Source: Flavobacteriales bacterium
GTDB lineage: Bacteria; Bacteroidota; Bacteroidia; Flavobacteriales_D; Parvicellaceae
Direction of reading: 5' to 3'
Length of the DNA: 64,000 bases
Assembly (NCBI GenBank): GCA_018401455.1
Contig: JAGYKU010000002.1
Span: 1 to 64,000, forward strand
Every line of letters starts with the position of its first letter. Positions within the stretch are counted from its first letter, which is position 1. Shown in pieces: positions 43,445-52,763 of this stretch. The translations under genes and the position numbers were made by a program. The notes under the pieces were generated by a model. The model was not told where the DNA came from and searched no databases. It saw only the letters and a list, made by a program, of their open reading frames with translations.

Positions 43445-44488
43445 TCAAAACTTCCAGTCGAATTTCTGAATATCTTTAATACCATTAAGTAATAAATCAA
43501 TGCTTCCTTTGATATCCTCTTTATGTGCCATCTCTATTACTTGATGAATATGTCTTGTCGGAATGCTTATAGCCCCTGCAATCGAACCTCCAGCAGTCAT
43601 TTGTTGTAATGCTGAAGTATCTGTTCCGCCAGCTGTAAGGATTTCATTTTGCCATTTAATTTTGTGTTTGTCAGCCGTTTGTTTCAAGTAGTTGACCATT
43701 CTATAATCACAAATAGTTCTCGAATCCATTATTTTGATGGCTGTACCTTTTCCTAGTTCAGTTACTTTTTCATGTGCTGGTGCACCGGGTACATCAAAAG
43801 CGATTGTTGTATCTAGACAAAATGAAAAGTCAGGTTGGATTTCTTGGGTTGCTACTTGAGCACCTCTAATCCCAACTTCTTCTTGAACTGTAAAAACACC
43901 ATAAACATCGTAAGGAGGATTTTTTAATTTTCTTAAAGTTTCAATCAAAATAAAAACAGAAACTCTATTATCAATTGATTTGCAATTTACACAATCTCCC
44001 ATTTCGATGAGTTCTCTATCTCTAGTCACAGGATTTCCAACTTCGATGTATTTTTCAACCTCAGATTTTGGCATCCCTAGGTCTATAAAATAATCGGTAG
44101 TTTTTGGAACTTTGTTTCTTTCCTCAGCACTCATTACATGGATAGGTTTGCTACCCATTACTCCGACTAAATCTTTTTTTCCATGTACAATCACTCTTTG
44201 AGCAGTAAGTGTTTTGGGATCAAAACCACCTAAAGTATGAAATCTCACAAAACCGGCATCATCAATATGAGTTACAATGAATCCGATTTCGTCCATGTGA
44301 GCCGCAATCATTATTTTTTTGCTACTGTCTTTTCCTTTTACAAAAGCAGTTACATTACCCATATTGTCTAAAGAAACGTTATTAACCAAAGGTGATACTT
44401 CTTTGATGACCATCTCTCTGATTCTTTGTTCAAAACCTGGAGCTCCTGCTACCTCACATATTTCTTTAAGTAATTTTATGTTTTTCAT
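43445..44488 (-). CDS. M42 family metallopeptidase
   Basis: A 347-residue aminopeptidase of the M42 (TET-type glutamyl aminopeptidase) family. MIAAHMDEIGFIV carries a metal His and Asp; SIDNRVSVF and VQEEVGIRGA hold the bridging Asp and Glu pair; the C-terminal PTRHIHQVIEM supplies another His. A cytoplasmic oligomeric peptidase that trims N-terminal residues. Confidence 0.9.
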   Translation of the reverse strand: MKNIKLLKEICEVAGAPGFEQRIREMVIKEVSPLVNNVSLDNMGNVTAFVKGKDSSKKIMIAAHMDEIGFIVTHIDDAGFVRFHTLGGFDPKTLTAQRVIVHGKKDLVGVMGSKPIHVMSAEERNKVPKTTDYFIDLGMPKSEVEKYIEVGNPVTRDRELIEMGDCVNCKSIDNRVSVFILIETLRKLKNPPYDVYGVFTVQEEVGIRGAQVATQEIQPDFSFCLDTTIAFDVPGAPAHEKVTELGKGTAIKIMDSRTICDYRMVNYLKQTADKHKIKWQNEILTAGGTDTSALQQMTAGGSIAGAISIPTRHIHQVIEMAHKEDIKGSIDLLLNGIKDIQKFDWKF

Positions 44489-44491
44489 ATT

Positions 44492-44580
44492 TCTTAGTTG
44501 TTAGTATTTAGCGATTGGTGATTAGTATTTAGTATTTAGTGGTTAGTTTTTAGTGATTAGCGATTAGTTGATAGTTGTTG
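44492..44580. repeat. Degenerate TTAGT-rich repeat tract
   Basis: Repeated variants of TTAGTATTTAG and GATTAGTGATTAG fill about 90 bp upstream of the M42 gene start. Similar low-complexity tracts are frequent between Bacteroidota genes. The sequence up to 44646 continues with AAACTCCGAAC-like repeats. Confidence 0.8.
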
Positions 44581-44646
44581 CTTAATTTTCAATAGTTTAA
44601 GACCTCAAACTCCGAACAACAAACTCCAAACCCCGAACTCAAAAAA

Positions 44647-46059
44647 CTATCTCAAAGTACTTGGACAAACACCTTCGGTCATTTCTAAACCAAGGTTTTT
44701 GATGGCTCCAAATCCTCCTTTTACATCTACCATGTTGTGAATTCCTCTACTTTTTAGTATAGAAGATGCAATTACAGAACGATAACCTCCAGCACAATGT
44801 ATGAAGAATTTCCCTTCAGATGGAAATGAGGCTAAGTAATCATTTAGATAATCCAAAGGAGCAAAGTGTGCTTCGCTCAATCTAGCGCTGTTAAATTCTC
44901 CGTCTTTTCTTACATCAAAAACAGGCAGTTTTTCTGAAATCAATCTCGATTTGAACTCTTCAGCACTTATAGATTCTATCATATCAATTTCTTTACCTGA
45001 ATTTTTCCAAGACTCAAAACCACCTTTCAAAAATCCAATAGTACCATCAAAACCTACTCTAGACAACCTTGTAATGACTTCGCTTTCTTTTCCTTCGGGT
45101 GCAACTAATAATATCGGTTGTTTAACATCTTTAATCAAAGCGCCTACCCATGGCGCAAAACCACCATCAATTCCGATGAAAATAGATCTTGGAATATGTC
45201 CTTTTACAAAATCATCTTGGTGTCTTACGTCTAAAACAATAGCGCCAGTTTCGTTGGCCGCTGCTTCAAAAGCCTCTGGCGAAAGTGCTGTTTCTCCTCT
45301 TTCCAATACATCATCAATGCTTTCGTATCCTTCTTTGTTCATCTTCACATTAAGAGGAAAATAAGCAGGTGGAGGTAATAAACCATCCGTAACTTCTTTG
45401 ATAAATTCTTCTTTGGTCATGTCTGCTCTCAAAGCATAATTGATTCTTTTTTGTTCTCCTATAGAACCAACAGTCTCTTTACTCATGTTTTTACCACAAG
45501 CACTTCCAGCGCCATGTCCAGGATACACAATAGTTTCGTCAGGCAAAGTCATGATTTTGTTTCTCAAACTTTCGTAAAGAATTCCGGCTAAATCTTCTTG
45601 TGTCATACTGGCAGCTTTTTGAGCCAAATCAGGTCTTCCTACATCGCCTAGGAATAATGTGTCGCCACTAAAAATAGCGTGTTCTTTTCCATTTTCATCT
45701 AGTAATAAAAAAGTAGTACTTTCCATAGTGTGCCCTGGCGTGTGCAAAACTTTAATGGAAACATTTCCTAATTTAAATACTTGATTGTCTTCTGCAATAT
45801 GTGCATCGAAATTTGGGTTTGCAGTTGGTCCGTAAATAATTGTAGCTCCTGTTTTTTCTGCAAGGGTAACGTGCCCACTTACAAAGTCCGCATGAAAATG
45901 AGTTTCTAAGATATATTTGATAGTAGCGTTGTGTTTCTCAGCCCAATCAATATATTGTTGTACTTCTCTTAGTGGATCAATTATGGCAACTTCACCATTA
46001 CTTTCGATAATGTATGCCCCTTGAGCCAAACATCCAGTATATATTTGTTCTATTTTCAT
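44647..46059 (-). CDS. MBL-fold hydrolase fused to two rhodanese domains
   Basis: A 470-residue protein. N-terminal metallo-beta-lactamase domain (THFHADFVSGH, GHTMESTT, FSGDTLFLGDVGRPD) of the persulfide dioxygenase (ETHE1-like) type. Two rhodanese domains follow. The first has LLVAPEGKES in place of the Cys loop, so it is inactive. The second has FIHCAGGYRS with the persulfide-carrying Cys. It probably handles glutathione-like or protein persulfides. A -7 box (TACCTTTG on this strand) lies at 46085-46092. Confidence 0.9.
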   Translation of the reverse strand: MKIEQIYTGCLAQGAYIIESNGEVAIIDPLREVQQYIDWAEKHNATIKYILETHFHADFVSGHVTLAEKTGATIIYGPTANPNFDAHIAEDNQVFKLGNVSIKVLHTPGHTMESTTFLLLDENGKEHAIFSGDTLFLGDVGRPDLAQKAASMTQEDLAGILYESLRNKIMTLPDETIVYPGHGAGSACGKNMSKETVGSIGEQKRINYALRADMTKEEFIKEVTDGLLPPPAYFPLNVKMNKEGYESIDDVLERGETALSPEAFEAAANETGAIVLDVRHQDDFVKGHIPRSIFIGIDGGFAPWVGALIKDVKQPILLVAPEGKESEVITRLSRVGFDGTIGFLKGGFESWKNSGKEIDMIESISAEEFKSRLISEKLPVFDVRKDGEFNSARLSEAHFAPLDYLNDYLASFPSEGKFFIHCAGGYRSVIASSILKSRGIHNMVDVKGGFGAIKNLGLEMTEGVCPSTLR

Positions 46060-46242
46060 TTTGAATAAAATTTATAATTTTTGACAAAGGTAAAGTGTTT
46101 AATAAAAACATACAGTTACAATTGTTACAAAGTTTACACAATCCTTTTGTAAGTGAAATGTTCGTTTTCCACTACAATTAAATCTAAACCCTTTAATGAA
46201 CAATAAATTACTCTTAAAATAACAGCAAAGGCTTGAGAAATT

Positions 46243-46315
46243 TTAGATTTTAATCTCTAAAACACCCAAGCCTTTCTGACTAACCTTTGGGAACTTACTC
46301 ATAAGTTCCCTCCTT
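46243..46315 (-). other. Hairpin-covered small ORF with strong Shine-Dalgarno
   Basis: On the minus strand AAGGAGGG (46308-46315) precedes an ATG (46300-46302) by 5 bases, opening a 19-codon frame MSKFPKVSQKGLGVLEIKI that ends at 46243. The ATG lies in the loop of a perfect 9-bp hairpin, GGGAACTTA/TAAGTTCCC (46289-46310). A second stem, AAAGGCTTG/CAAGCCTTT (46227-46235 and 46267-46275), covers the 3' part. It may be a leader peptide, a small protein or a structured 3' region of the upstream operon. Confidence 0.4.
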
Positions 46316-46342
46316 AACTATGAGGTCTTTATAATATGTGTT

Positions 46343-46732
46343 TTACGCTCTTCTTTCGTTTTCGTGAAATTGAGCCCTTTCCATTTGTTCTTTGATGGTC
46401 CAATTATCCGTTGAGGTGGTTTGAATCCAATGATTGTTTGTAAATCTAAAGATTTGAATATTCAAGTTCAACCTAGACTTGAAAATGTGTTCCACTAAGT
46501 TGGTGGAATAATCTTCAAAAATAATGATTTCGACCTCTTTATCATTTCCATTGTTTTTATAACCAATATCAGCAATTGAAGTGTTTTCAGTTACGATACT
46601 TGAGTTGGAACTTCCTTCTCCCATTTGATGTTCAGTAGCATAAAATTCAATTTTCAAAAGAGGAAACTTGTCAGAAAACCAGTTTTTGATGGTGTCTGTA
46701 GTAGTATTTGGTGTGATAACTAATTTCGACAT
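46343..46732 (-). CDS. Uncharacterised protein
   Basis: A 129-residue soluble protein, last of a three-gene cluster on this strand. No recognised domain. It starts MSKLVITPNTTTDTIKNWFS, is beta-rich in the middle, and ends in a charged helix (TIKEQMERAQFHENERRA). Only 1 bp separates it from the membrane-protein gene upstream, so an operon is likely. Confidence 0.7.
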   Translation of the reverse strand: MSKLVITPNTTTDTIKNWFSDKFPLLKIEFYATEHQMGEGSSNSSIVTENTSIADIGYKNNGNDKEVEIIIFEDYSTNLVEHIFKSRLNLNIQIFRFTNNHWIQTTSTDNWTIKEQMERAQFHENERRA

Positions 46733-46733
46733 T

Positions 46734-47045
46734 TTAAAATAAAAGTGTTAAAAGGATTAATAAATCTACTATAGCCGTGATGATTCCTGCTGCCAAAATA
46801 TACTTTATTGGTTGTACTGAAAGAATCAATGCTAAAGTGGTCATCGTTGGGATAATAATAGCGATTAAAAATAAGTCGCTGTCAAATCCTCTTAGTCCTA
46901 CGGTGATTCCACTTAAACAACCAACAAAGACTAAAAGCATTGACATGATTCCATAAGGATGCGCTTCTGCATATTGTAAGAAAGTATTTGTTTTTTTCTC
47001 TGTTTGGTAAGTTGTGTGTGATGATGTTTTAGTTATAGTATTCAT
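46734..47045 (-). CDS. Small membrane protein, three helices
   Basis: A 103-residue protein. After a Thr/His-rich start it has three transmembrane segments (~30-50, 58-75, 80-103; YGIMSMLLVFVGCLSGITVG). Not recognised. Middle gene of the three-gene cluster. Confidence 0.7.
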   Translation of the reverse strand: MNTITKTSSHTTYQTEKKTNTFLQYAEAHPYGIMSMLLVFVGCLSGITVGLRGFDSDLFLIAIIIPTMTTLALILSVQPIKYILAAGIITAIVDLLILLTLLF

Positions 47046-47060
47046 AATATTTTGATTTTA

Positions 47061-47435
47061 TTAGTTACATTTTATATCGTTAGAAAATTTTCTGATAATT
47101 TCGAGTTCTTCTTCAGTAGAAGGAGGAAAAGCATCAGCCACTTTTTGTAAAATGGATTTGAATTTTTCTAATATTTCGGGAGTAAGATAATGATCTCCTA
47201 ATTTCATATTTTTACACACCTTGTTCGTATATTTCATCGACACTAAAGTGGTCTTTTTGTCAAGTAATTGGAATATTATCGAAGAAACTCTGCTTCCGTC
47301 AGTGTCTTTCAAGAAATGATTGTCGATGATTTCTTCTAATCGTTTTTTCTCCTCGATTTGTACTTTTCCATCTGAAAAAGCCAATCCGAAAACAATTTGT
47401 CCGAATCCATAATATAGGTAGTCTTTTGCGTCCAT
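47061..47435 (-). CDS. TerB-like protein
   Basis: A 124-residue helical protein resembling the TerB/DjlA-N fold: YGFGQIVFGLAFSDGKVQIE with the acidic, possibly metal-binding loop SDGKVQ, followed by KKRLEEIIDNHF. TerB-domain proteins are linked to membrane-associated stress complexes. First gene of the three-gene cluster, with a small membrane protein next. The upstream CATCTTTG (on this strand) is a near match to the -7 box. Confidence 0.65.
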   Translation of the reverse strand: MDAKDYLYYGFGQIVFGLAFSDGKVQIEEKKRLEEIIDNHFLKDTDGSRVSSIIFQLLDKKTTLVSMKYTNKVCKNMKLGDHYLTPEILEKFKSILQKVADAFPPSTEEELEIIRKFSNDIKCN

Positions 47436-47642
47436 TTTTGATTGTGTTTTTTTTAATTACAATGCAAAGATGAGACATCTATATTGCTTACAGAATGACG
47501 TTCATCAATTTAAAATATGATTTATGTCATTTTTTCAAAAAAAAATTGAATTGATTGTTTGGAGCGTGAAACCAAGATATGATTTAACTTGACTTCAATT
47601 GTTCAGATTTTTTATAGTTGATTTACAAATTCATAAAACCAA

Positions 47643-47671
47643 AAAGAGACCACTTTTTCAAGTAGTCTCTT
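47643..47671 (-). terminator. Intrinsic terminator
   Basis: AAAGAGACCACTT and AAGTAGTCTCTTT form a 12-pair stem with one mismatch around TTTC. It lies just past the stop of the minus-strand gene at 47700. Confidence 0.75.
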
Positions 47672-47699
47672 TAAAAATCTAGAATATTTATATCAGAAA

Positions 47700-49397
47700 T
47701 TATCTTGTAACTCCTACATTAAATGTAGAAGTCATTCCATTTTCAAAAATAATATTGAAAACATAAATTCCTGAAGTAAGATCTGAAACATTTACTTCAA
47801 CATTGTTTGCATTTGCAGCATTTATTCTTTGGTTTTTAACAATTTTACCAGTTAAATCCATTACTTTCAAATCAGCAAAACCATCCATTCCAGCAAGCGG
47901 TATGTTTACAATATCAGATGATGGATTAGGGAAAGGAGTGATTTCAACAGTGTTGTTTTCATCAATTCCAATTGGTGATTGTGTTTCTACAACAATTGCA
48001 GGATACACAGGGTTAATAAAACCTAATCCCCATGCTCCATCAACATTGATTAACATATTAGGGAAATCATATTTTGACTCGTTGTAATCATAGATTCTGC
48101 CATTTTCGTAACCCACAAAAATATCATTACTGTATGTAGTTACACAGAACAGGTATTTTTGATTATCCACCATATTAAAAGGATTTTCTAAATCTTGATA
48201 AACAGTAACTCCTTGATCATCTGCGTCATAGAAATATTCCCCAAAACCTACTTGAGTGATGTCAGATACAGTAACAGCATCTAATCCTGTAATTACATCG
48301 TTCCACTCATAAGCAACAACTTCCATAAGTTCACCTGTTAATTCAATTCCATCAACTGTACTTGTAGATGCTGAGAAGCCAATTGATTTAACAGATCTTC
48401 TAGATGCATTTGGGTCTTGGTAAACAATACAAGAAGTAAATGGTTGAGTACTCTCTGCAGGTCTAATTCCTCCAGAACTTGTAGTTTGTCCATTTGCATC
48501 AAGTTCAGCTAATGATAATCTGTCATTGTCTATTCTAAAAGGATAAACTAATTCGTCATCTTGTGTGAATTCGTCTGTTGCTGACATTGTGAAAGAATAT
48601 GTTAATGTATAGTCACCTGTAGCATACGATGATTGTGAAAAAGTATTAAACGTAACCGTAACAGAATCTTCAGATGCAATGTCAAAAGGACCAAATGTAT
48701 CAGAAAAAATGGTAGCACCTCCAAACGAAATCTCTGCGGTTGCTGTTACACCAAACTGGTCATTTTGACCAACGTTTACATAAACTGCTTCTAATTCCAC
48801 TTCATACTCTGAAGCATCTTGAGCGTTAGCGGAAAGTGTTGATCCCATTTTAGGTAAAAGTGCAAATCCATTAGTTAATCTTAAATTATTTGCATACAAT
48901 AAGAAAGTTGTTCCAATAAAAGCTTCTACTTGCACACTATTGTCAAGTTCGCTTCTTAAAGCAGCACCGTCAGCAGCAGAAATCATAATTACAGGAATAG
49001 TAACAGTTGCTCCTTGGTTTCCAGCTCCTGGATCAATATAACCATTAGGGTCATTGTTTACGATGATTACACCAATTGCACCAGCGTTTTGTGCGTATCT
49101 AGCCTTGTCACCAAATTGGCAAGCACCTCTGTATAATAATGCAATTTTACCGGTTAAATCAGCAACATTGTCAGCGCAACAAAGAGAATCAGCAGTGGTA
49201 GCATCTCTTGCTACTTCAACAAATCCCGTAACGGCATTTGCAGGGTTGTTCATGTCAGGAAATCCCCAACCATTGTCAGTAAATCCAATTCCATAACCAC
49301 CAGCGATAGAAGCGGGTTGAAGAATTTCTAAAGCAACTTGAGCTTGAGAAATACCTACACTTAATAGTATAGACAAAGAAAGTAATAGTTTTTTCAT
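47700..49397 (-). CDS. PA-domain secreted protein with T9SS sorting domain
   Basis: A 565-residue protein. Signal peptide MKKLLLSLSILLSVGISQAQ, PA (protease-associated) domain (~60-175: IALLYRGACQFGDKARYAQN, GVIIVNND), beta-sandwich middle (to ~480) without a peptidase motif, and a C-terminal type A sorting domain (ITPFPNPSSDIVNIP ... LTSGIYVFNIIFENG). So it is exported through the T9SS and attached or released at the surface. No catalytic domain is seen; the PA domain may bind substrate or partner. Start at 49397 chosen for the signal peptide. A -7 box (TACATTTG on this strand) lies at 49425-49432. Confidence 0.88.
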   Translation of the reverse strand: MKKLLLSLSILLSVGISQAQVALEILQPASIAGGYGIGFTDNGWGFPDMNNPANAVTGFVEVARDATTADSLCCADNVADLTGKIALLYRGACQFGDKARYAQNAGAIGVIIVNNDPNGYIDPGAGNQGATVTIPVIMISAADGAALRSELDNSVQVEAFIGTTFLLYANNLRLTNGFALLPKMGSTLSANAQDASEYEVELEAVYVNVGQNDQFGVTATAEISFGGATIFSDTFGPFDIASEDSVTVTFNTFSQSSYATGDYTLTYSFTMSATDEFTQDDELVYPFRIDNDRLSLAELDANGQTTSSGGIRPAESTQPFTSCIVYQDPNASRRSVKSIGFSASTSTVDGIELTGELMEVVAYEWNDVITGLDAVTVSDITQVGFGEYFYDADDQGVTVYQDLENPFNMVDNQKYLFCVTTYSNDIFVGYENGRIYDYNESKYDFPNMLINVDGAWGLGFINPVYPAIVVETQSPIGIDENNTVEITPFPNPSSDIVNIPLAGMDGFADLKVMDLTGKIVKNQRINAANANNVEVNVSDLTSGIYVFNIIFENGMTSTFNVGVTR

Positions 49398-49536
49398 AGT
49401 TTTATTTTTAGTGTTTATCAATCACAAATGTAATAAAAAATTATTAAAATGGTTACTTTACTTTAACAAATGAAAAAATTTATCTTCTCGTAATGAAATT
49501 TTGTAAATTTGTAACTCATTAATTAAGAATTGAAAT

Positions 49537-49874
49537 ATGAAATTATATCTACAATCCAAGATGCGGAAAAAGTAGAGATGCAAAAATTATTTAGAAGAAA
49601 ATAATATACCTCACAAAACGGTTTTGTATCTTAAAGAAGGAATTTCAAAAGAAGAAATTGTTGAGATTTTAGATAAATTAAGGTACTTCAGACAAAATTG
49701 TTAGAACAAAAGAAAATATTTTCAAGGAGAAATACAGCAAAACGGAATTGAATAAAGAAAATGTGGTAAAAATGATTTTAGAAAATCCTATTCTTTTGGA
49801 AAGACCAATTTTAGTCAAAGACAATATACCTTACAATTGGAAGACCTTTGGAAAATATTAAGAATATTATTTAA
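49537..49874 (+). pseudogene. ArsC-like arsenate reductase relic
   Basis: Frame-corrected, this reads YNPRCGKSRDAK (the ArsC Cys motif), YLEENNIPHKTVLYLKEGIS, GTSDKIVRTKENIFKEKYS, MILENPILLERPILVKDN and IGRPLENIKNII to a TAA at 49872-49874. That is a complete ArsC/Spx-type glutaredoxin-like reductase. At least four single-base indels break it (near 49550, 49590, 49682 and 49830). Not translatable as one protein. Confidence 0.85.
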
Positions 49875-49890
49875 TCCTAATATTTAAGTT

Positions 49891-50418
49891 GTGAATAGTT
49901 TCTTTCGATATATTATTGTAATTTGTTTCTTTTCATCATACATAAGTCACTTTGGGCAGGGGAAAGTGGTGTTGAGAAACGGAGAAGAATATTTAGGCAA
50001 GGTTAAAACAAAAATGTGTTTTGGGAGAAGTTGTGATTCCTTGAAAGTAATTGTATCAAACCATGGAAAAACTCAAACTTTTTCGGGTTATGAAATTGAG
50101 TATTTTGTTAAGAAAAGAGGTAAGTCTATTGTAAGAAAATACAAGGCATTGAATGATTTTTATCGACCTTATTTTCTAAAAGTGGATGGAACAATTAAAG
50201 TATTTGATTGTGACATAAGTGATCGTGACGAAATTTTTTGTTTGGAATTAGGAAACGGTATGTTTTTCCCAATCACTGAAAAAATTTATTACAAATGGAT
50301 TTTGCCTTATATGTTGGAAAAAGATACATTTAGAGATTGGTACGAGAAAAACAATGAAAATTTTGTCTATCCAAGTGCTAAGAAAGATAGGTTAGGCGGT
50401 AAAAATCAAAAACAGTAA
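49891..50418 (+). CDS. Secreted protein of unknown function
   Basis: A 175-residue protein with GTG start and signal peptide MNSFFRYIIVICFFSSYISH. The body (GKVVLRNGEEYLGKVKTKMC, HGKTQTFSGYEIEYF) resembles small secreted Bacteroidota proteins with SH3-like strands, but no family is certain. The Lys/Gln tail ends at 50418. Confidence 0.6.
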   Translation: MNSFFRYIIVICFFSSYISHFGQGKVVLRNGEEYLGKVKTKMCFGRSCDSLKVIVSNHGKTQTFSGYEIEYFVKKRGKSIVRKYKALNDFYRPYFLKVDGTIKVFDCDISDRDEIFCLELGNGMFFPITEKIYYKWILPYMLEKDTFRDWYEKNNENFVYPSAKKDRLGGKNQKQ

Positions 50419-50515
50419 ATAAATTCATTATCAAAATCTCAACGATTTATAATTTGTTGTAAAAGCAAGAATTCAAAAGTAATGTTTAATTTCGTGTTTT
50501 AATTGAAAGCAATAT

Positions 50516-51478
50516 TTGAAAATCTCAAAATTAAATATAAATCCCCCAATTGATGAAAAAGCACTTTTTTCATTAATCAATCAATGTGATACTTCGGTTT
50601 TTTTTAGTAAAGAATGGATCAAAGTTCTGTACAACGAAAATTTTGAAATTATTGGCATCAAAAATCTCAATGATGAATTGATTGGCGCATTTTATCTGCA
50701 AAAATACAAAAGAAAAAAAATATTTACGCAAATTAGTCCACCTCCTTTATGTCCTTACAATTGGTTGATTTTGAATTGTGATAGCGAAACTAATTTCAAC
50801 AAGGTGACTTTCTACAAGAAAGTATTTAAAGAGCTAGTTTCTTATTTAGAATCCATAAAATGTGATATTTATAAAATCAATTTCCCAACTTCCTTCCAAG
50901 ATTTGTCCCCATTTGTAAAAAATGGATTCGAAACAAAGTTAAAGTTTACTTACGTTATCGATTTGAATCTATCCGAAGAGGAAATTCTCAAGAATATGTC
51001 TTCTGAAAGAAGACGAAATATCAACAAGGGACTGAAATCAGATTTGAAAGTAGAAACCAACGGAAACAAAAAGGATTTGTTAGACTTGATTTACAAAACC
51101 ATTGACAGAGAAAATTTGGATTTGGATAAAGCTTTTGTTAAAAAAGTAATATTTGATTTTGCAACTGAAGACAATACTTTCTTCCAAGTGGCTTATCAAG
51201 AAGGGAAACCATGTGCAGCAACCTTTTTTGTATTTGACCAAAATCGGTCTTATTATTTGTTGGGTGGATATGACGCTTCATTTCAAAATGAATTTGCTGG
51301 CCCAATGTGTATGTGGAATGGCATTCTCAAAGCAAAATCTTTAGACATAGAAGTGTTTGATTTTGAAGGCTCCATGCAACCTAAAATTGAAAAGTATTTT
51401 AGAGGTTTTGGAGGTTCTATAGAAATGATTCCGATGATTTATAAAAGTCAGACGTTGAGTAAATTTGTAAAGACATAG
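50516..51478 (+). CDS. FemAB/GNAT-like acyltransferase
   Basis: A 320-residue protein of the FemABX/acetyltransferase-6 type: ILKNMSSERRRNINKGLKSD and PCAATFFVFDQNRSYYLLGG, then FDFEGSMQPKIEKYFRGFGG. Such proteins attach acyl or aminoacyl groups to polysaccharide or peptidoglycan precursors. It uses a TTG start and heads the polysaccharide locus; the flippase gene starts 1 bp after its stop. Confidence 0.8.
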   Translation: MKISKLNINPPIDEKALFSLINQCDTSVFFSKEWIKVLYNENFEIIGIKNLNDELIGAFYLQKYKRKKIFTQISPPPLCPYNWLILNCDSETNFNKVTFYKKVFKELVSYLESIKCDIYKINFPTSFQDLSPFVKNGFETKLKFTYVIDLNLSEEEILKNMSSERRRNINKGLKSDLKVETNGNKKDLLDLIYKTIDRENLDLDKAFVKKVIFDFATEDNTFFQVAYQEGKPCAATFFVFDQNRSYYLLGGYDASFQNEFAGPMCMWNGILKAKSLDIEVFDFEGSMQPKIEKYFRGFGGSIEMIPMIYKSQTLSKFVKT

Positions 51479-51479
51479 T

Positions 51480-52763
51480 TTGGAAGATTCAACTGAAAAT
51501 AAAATTTCTAAAAGACTTAAATTAAAGACTTTTCTCAAAGGTGATGCTTCAGTTTTGATATTAGGAACATTGATATCTCAAATGATTCCTTTTGCATTGC
51601 AGCCCATTTTAAGAAGGATATATTCTCCTGAGGAATTTGGAAATTTTGCGCTTTTCTTCTCTATCTATTCCATTGGCGCAGTGCTTAGTACATTGAATTA
51701 TCATTCTGCAATAACTTTACCTAAGGAAGATAAAAAAGCCAAAGACTTGATGAATGGTATCTTTTTCATTTGCACATCTATGAGCCTTTTTATGCTGTTA
51801 ATAGTTTTTGTGATGAAAGTTATTTTTGCACACGATTTATTAGGTTTAGGGCAATTAGTTTGGTTGTTACCTTTCTCAATTTTTTTAAATGGCTGTCATT
51901 TGACTTTTATAAACTGGTTTGTAAGAGAAAAGAAATTTTCATTCCTATCTTTTAATAAAATCTACAGAAGAGTTGCCGAAGGGACGAGTCAAATTTCATT
52001 AAAATATAGTTCGGTAAATTTTGGATTGGTGCTCGGAAGTATAATAGGCGATTTAGTGAATTTTTTGTTTTATGCTTCAAAGTTTTTTAAGAACAAAGAA
52101 AAGAGTGTTTTAAATTTTCAAGAAATTAAAAAAGTTTTAGTGAGATACAAAAACATGCCTTTTCAAGCATTGATTCCAAACCTTTTGAATACGCTAGCAG
52201 CATACATTCCTGTTTTTGCTATAACAGCGTTTTTTTCTAAAGAAATAACGGGCTATTTCGATTTGAGTAGGATGGTTTTGGCAATGCCACTAGCTCTTAT
52301 ATCTACAAGTATATCGAGTGTTCTACTTCAGAGATATAGTCAGTTAAAAAACAACAATCTTTCATTGATGAAAGTTACCCTTAGATACTTTAAGCCATTG
52401 TTTTTTATGTCTGTAATAGGTCTTTTGATTGTGTTTAATTTTGGTTCAGAAGTTTTTAGTTTTGTATTTGGAGAAAAAAACGAAATCGCAGGTAAATTTG
52501 CTTCAGTTATGATTTTTAGTTATGCAATCACCTTTCTCTCCTCTCCTTTTAGTACTGTTTTTATAGCTTTAGAAAAACTGAAAATTAATAGTTTATGGCA
52601 AATTGGAAGGTTTTTATCTCTTACGACTTTATTTTTTATTAAATTTAATTCAATAGAAGATTTTATCTTTGCACTTACAATACTCGAATCTATAAATTAT
52701 TTAATTTATTTTTTCTTGATTTACTTTGTAATTAAAAAGCACGAAAAAAGGTTAGCAAATTGA
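51480..52763 (+). CDS. Polysaccharide flippase 1 (Wzx-like)
   Basis: A 427-residue integral membrane protein of the polysaccharide-export MOP superfamily with ~12 helices. It should flip undecaprenyl-linked repeat units outward. N-terminal FLKGDASVLILGTLISQMIP and LRRIYSPEEFGNFALFFSIY match the group. The TTG start lies 1 bp after the upstream stop. The 3' end overlaps the next gene by four bases. Confidence 0.85.
   Translation: MEDSTENKISKRLKLKTFLKGDASVLILGTLISQMIPFALQPILRRIYSPEEFGNFALFFSIYSIGAVLSTLNYHSAITLPKEDKKAKDLMNGIFFICTSMSLFMLLIVFVMKVIFAHDLLGLGQLVWLLPFSIFLNGCHLTFINWFVREKKFSFLSFNKIYRRVAEGTSQISLKYSSVNFGLVLGSIIGDLVNFLFYASKFFKNKEKSVLNFQEIKKVLVRYKNMPFQALIPNLLNTLAAYIPVFAITAFFSKEITGYFDLSRMVLAMPLALISTSISSVLLQRYSQLKNNNLSLMKVTLRYFKPLFFMSVIGLLIVFNFGSEVFSFVFGEKNEIAGKFASVMIFSYAITFLSSPFSTVFIALEKLKINSLWQIGRFLSLTTLFFIKFNSIEDFIFALTILESINYLIYFFLIYFVIKKHEKRLAN

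Noticed and set aside
46289-46310. Simple terminator of the three-gene operon
   Set aside because: The 9-bp hairpin has no T run on the operon's strand, and the loop contains an ATG after a strong Shine-Dalgarno. I list it as a possible small ORF instead.
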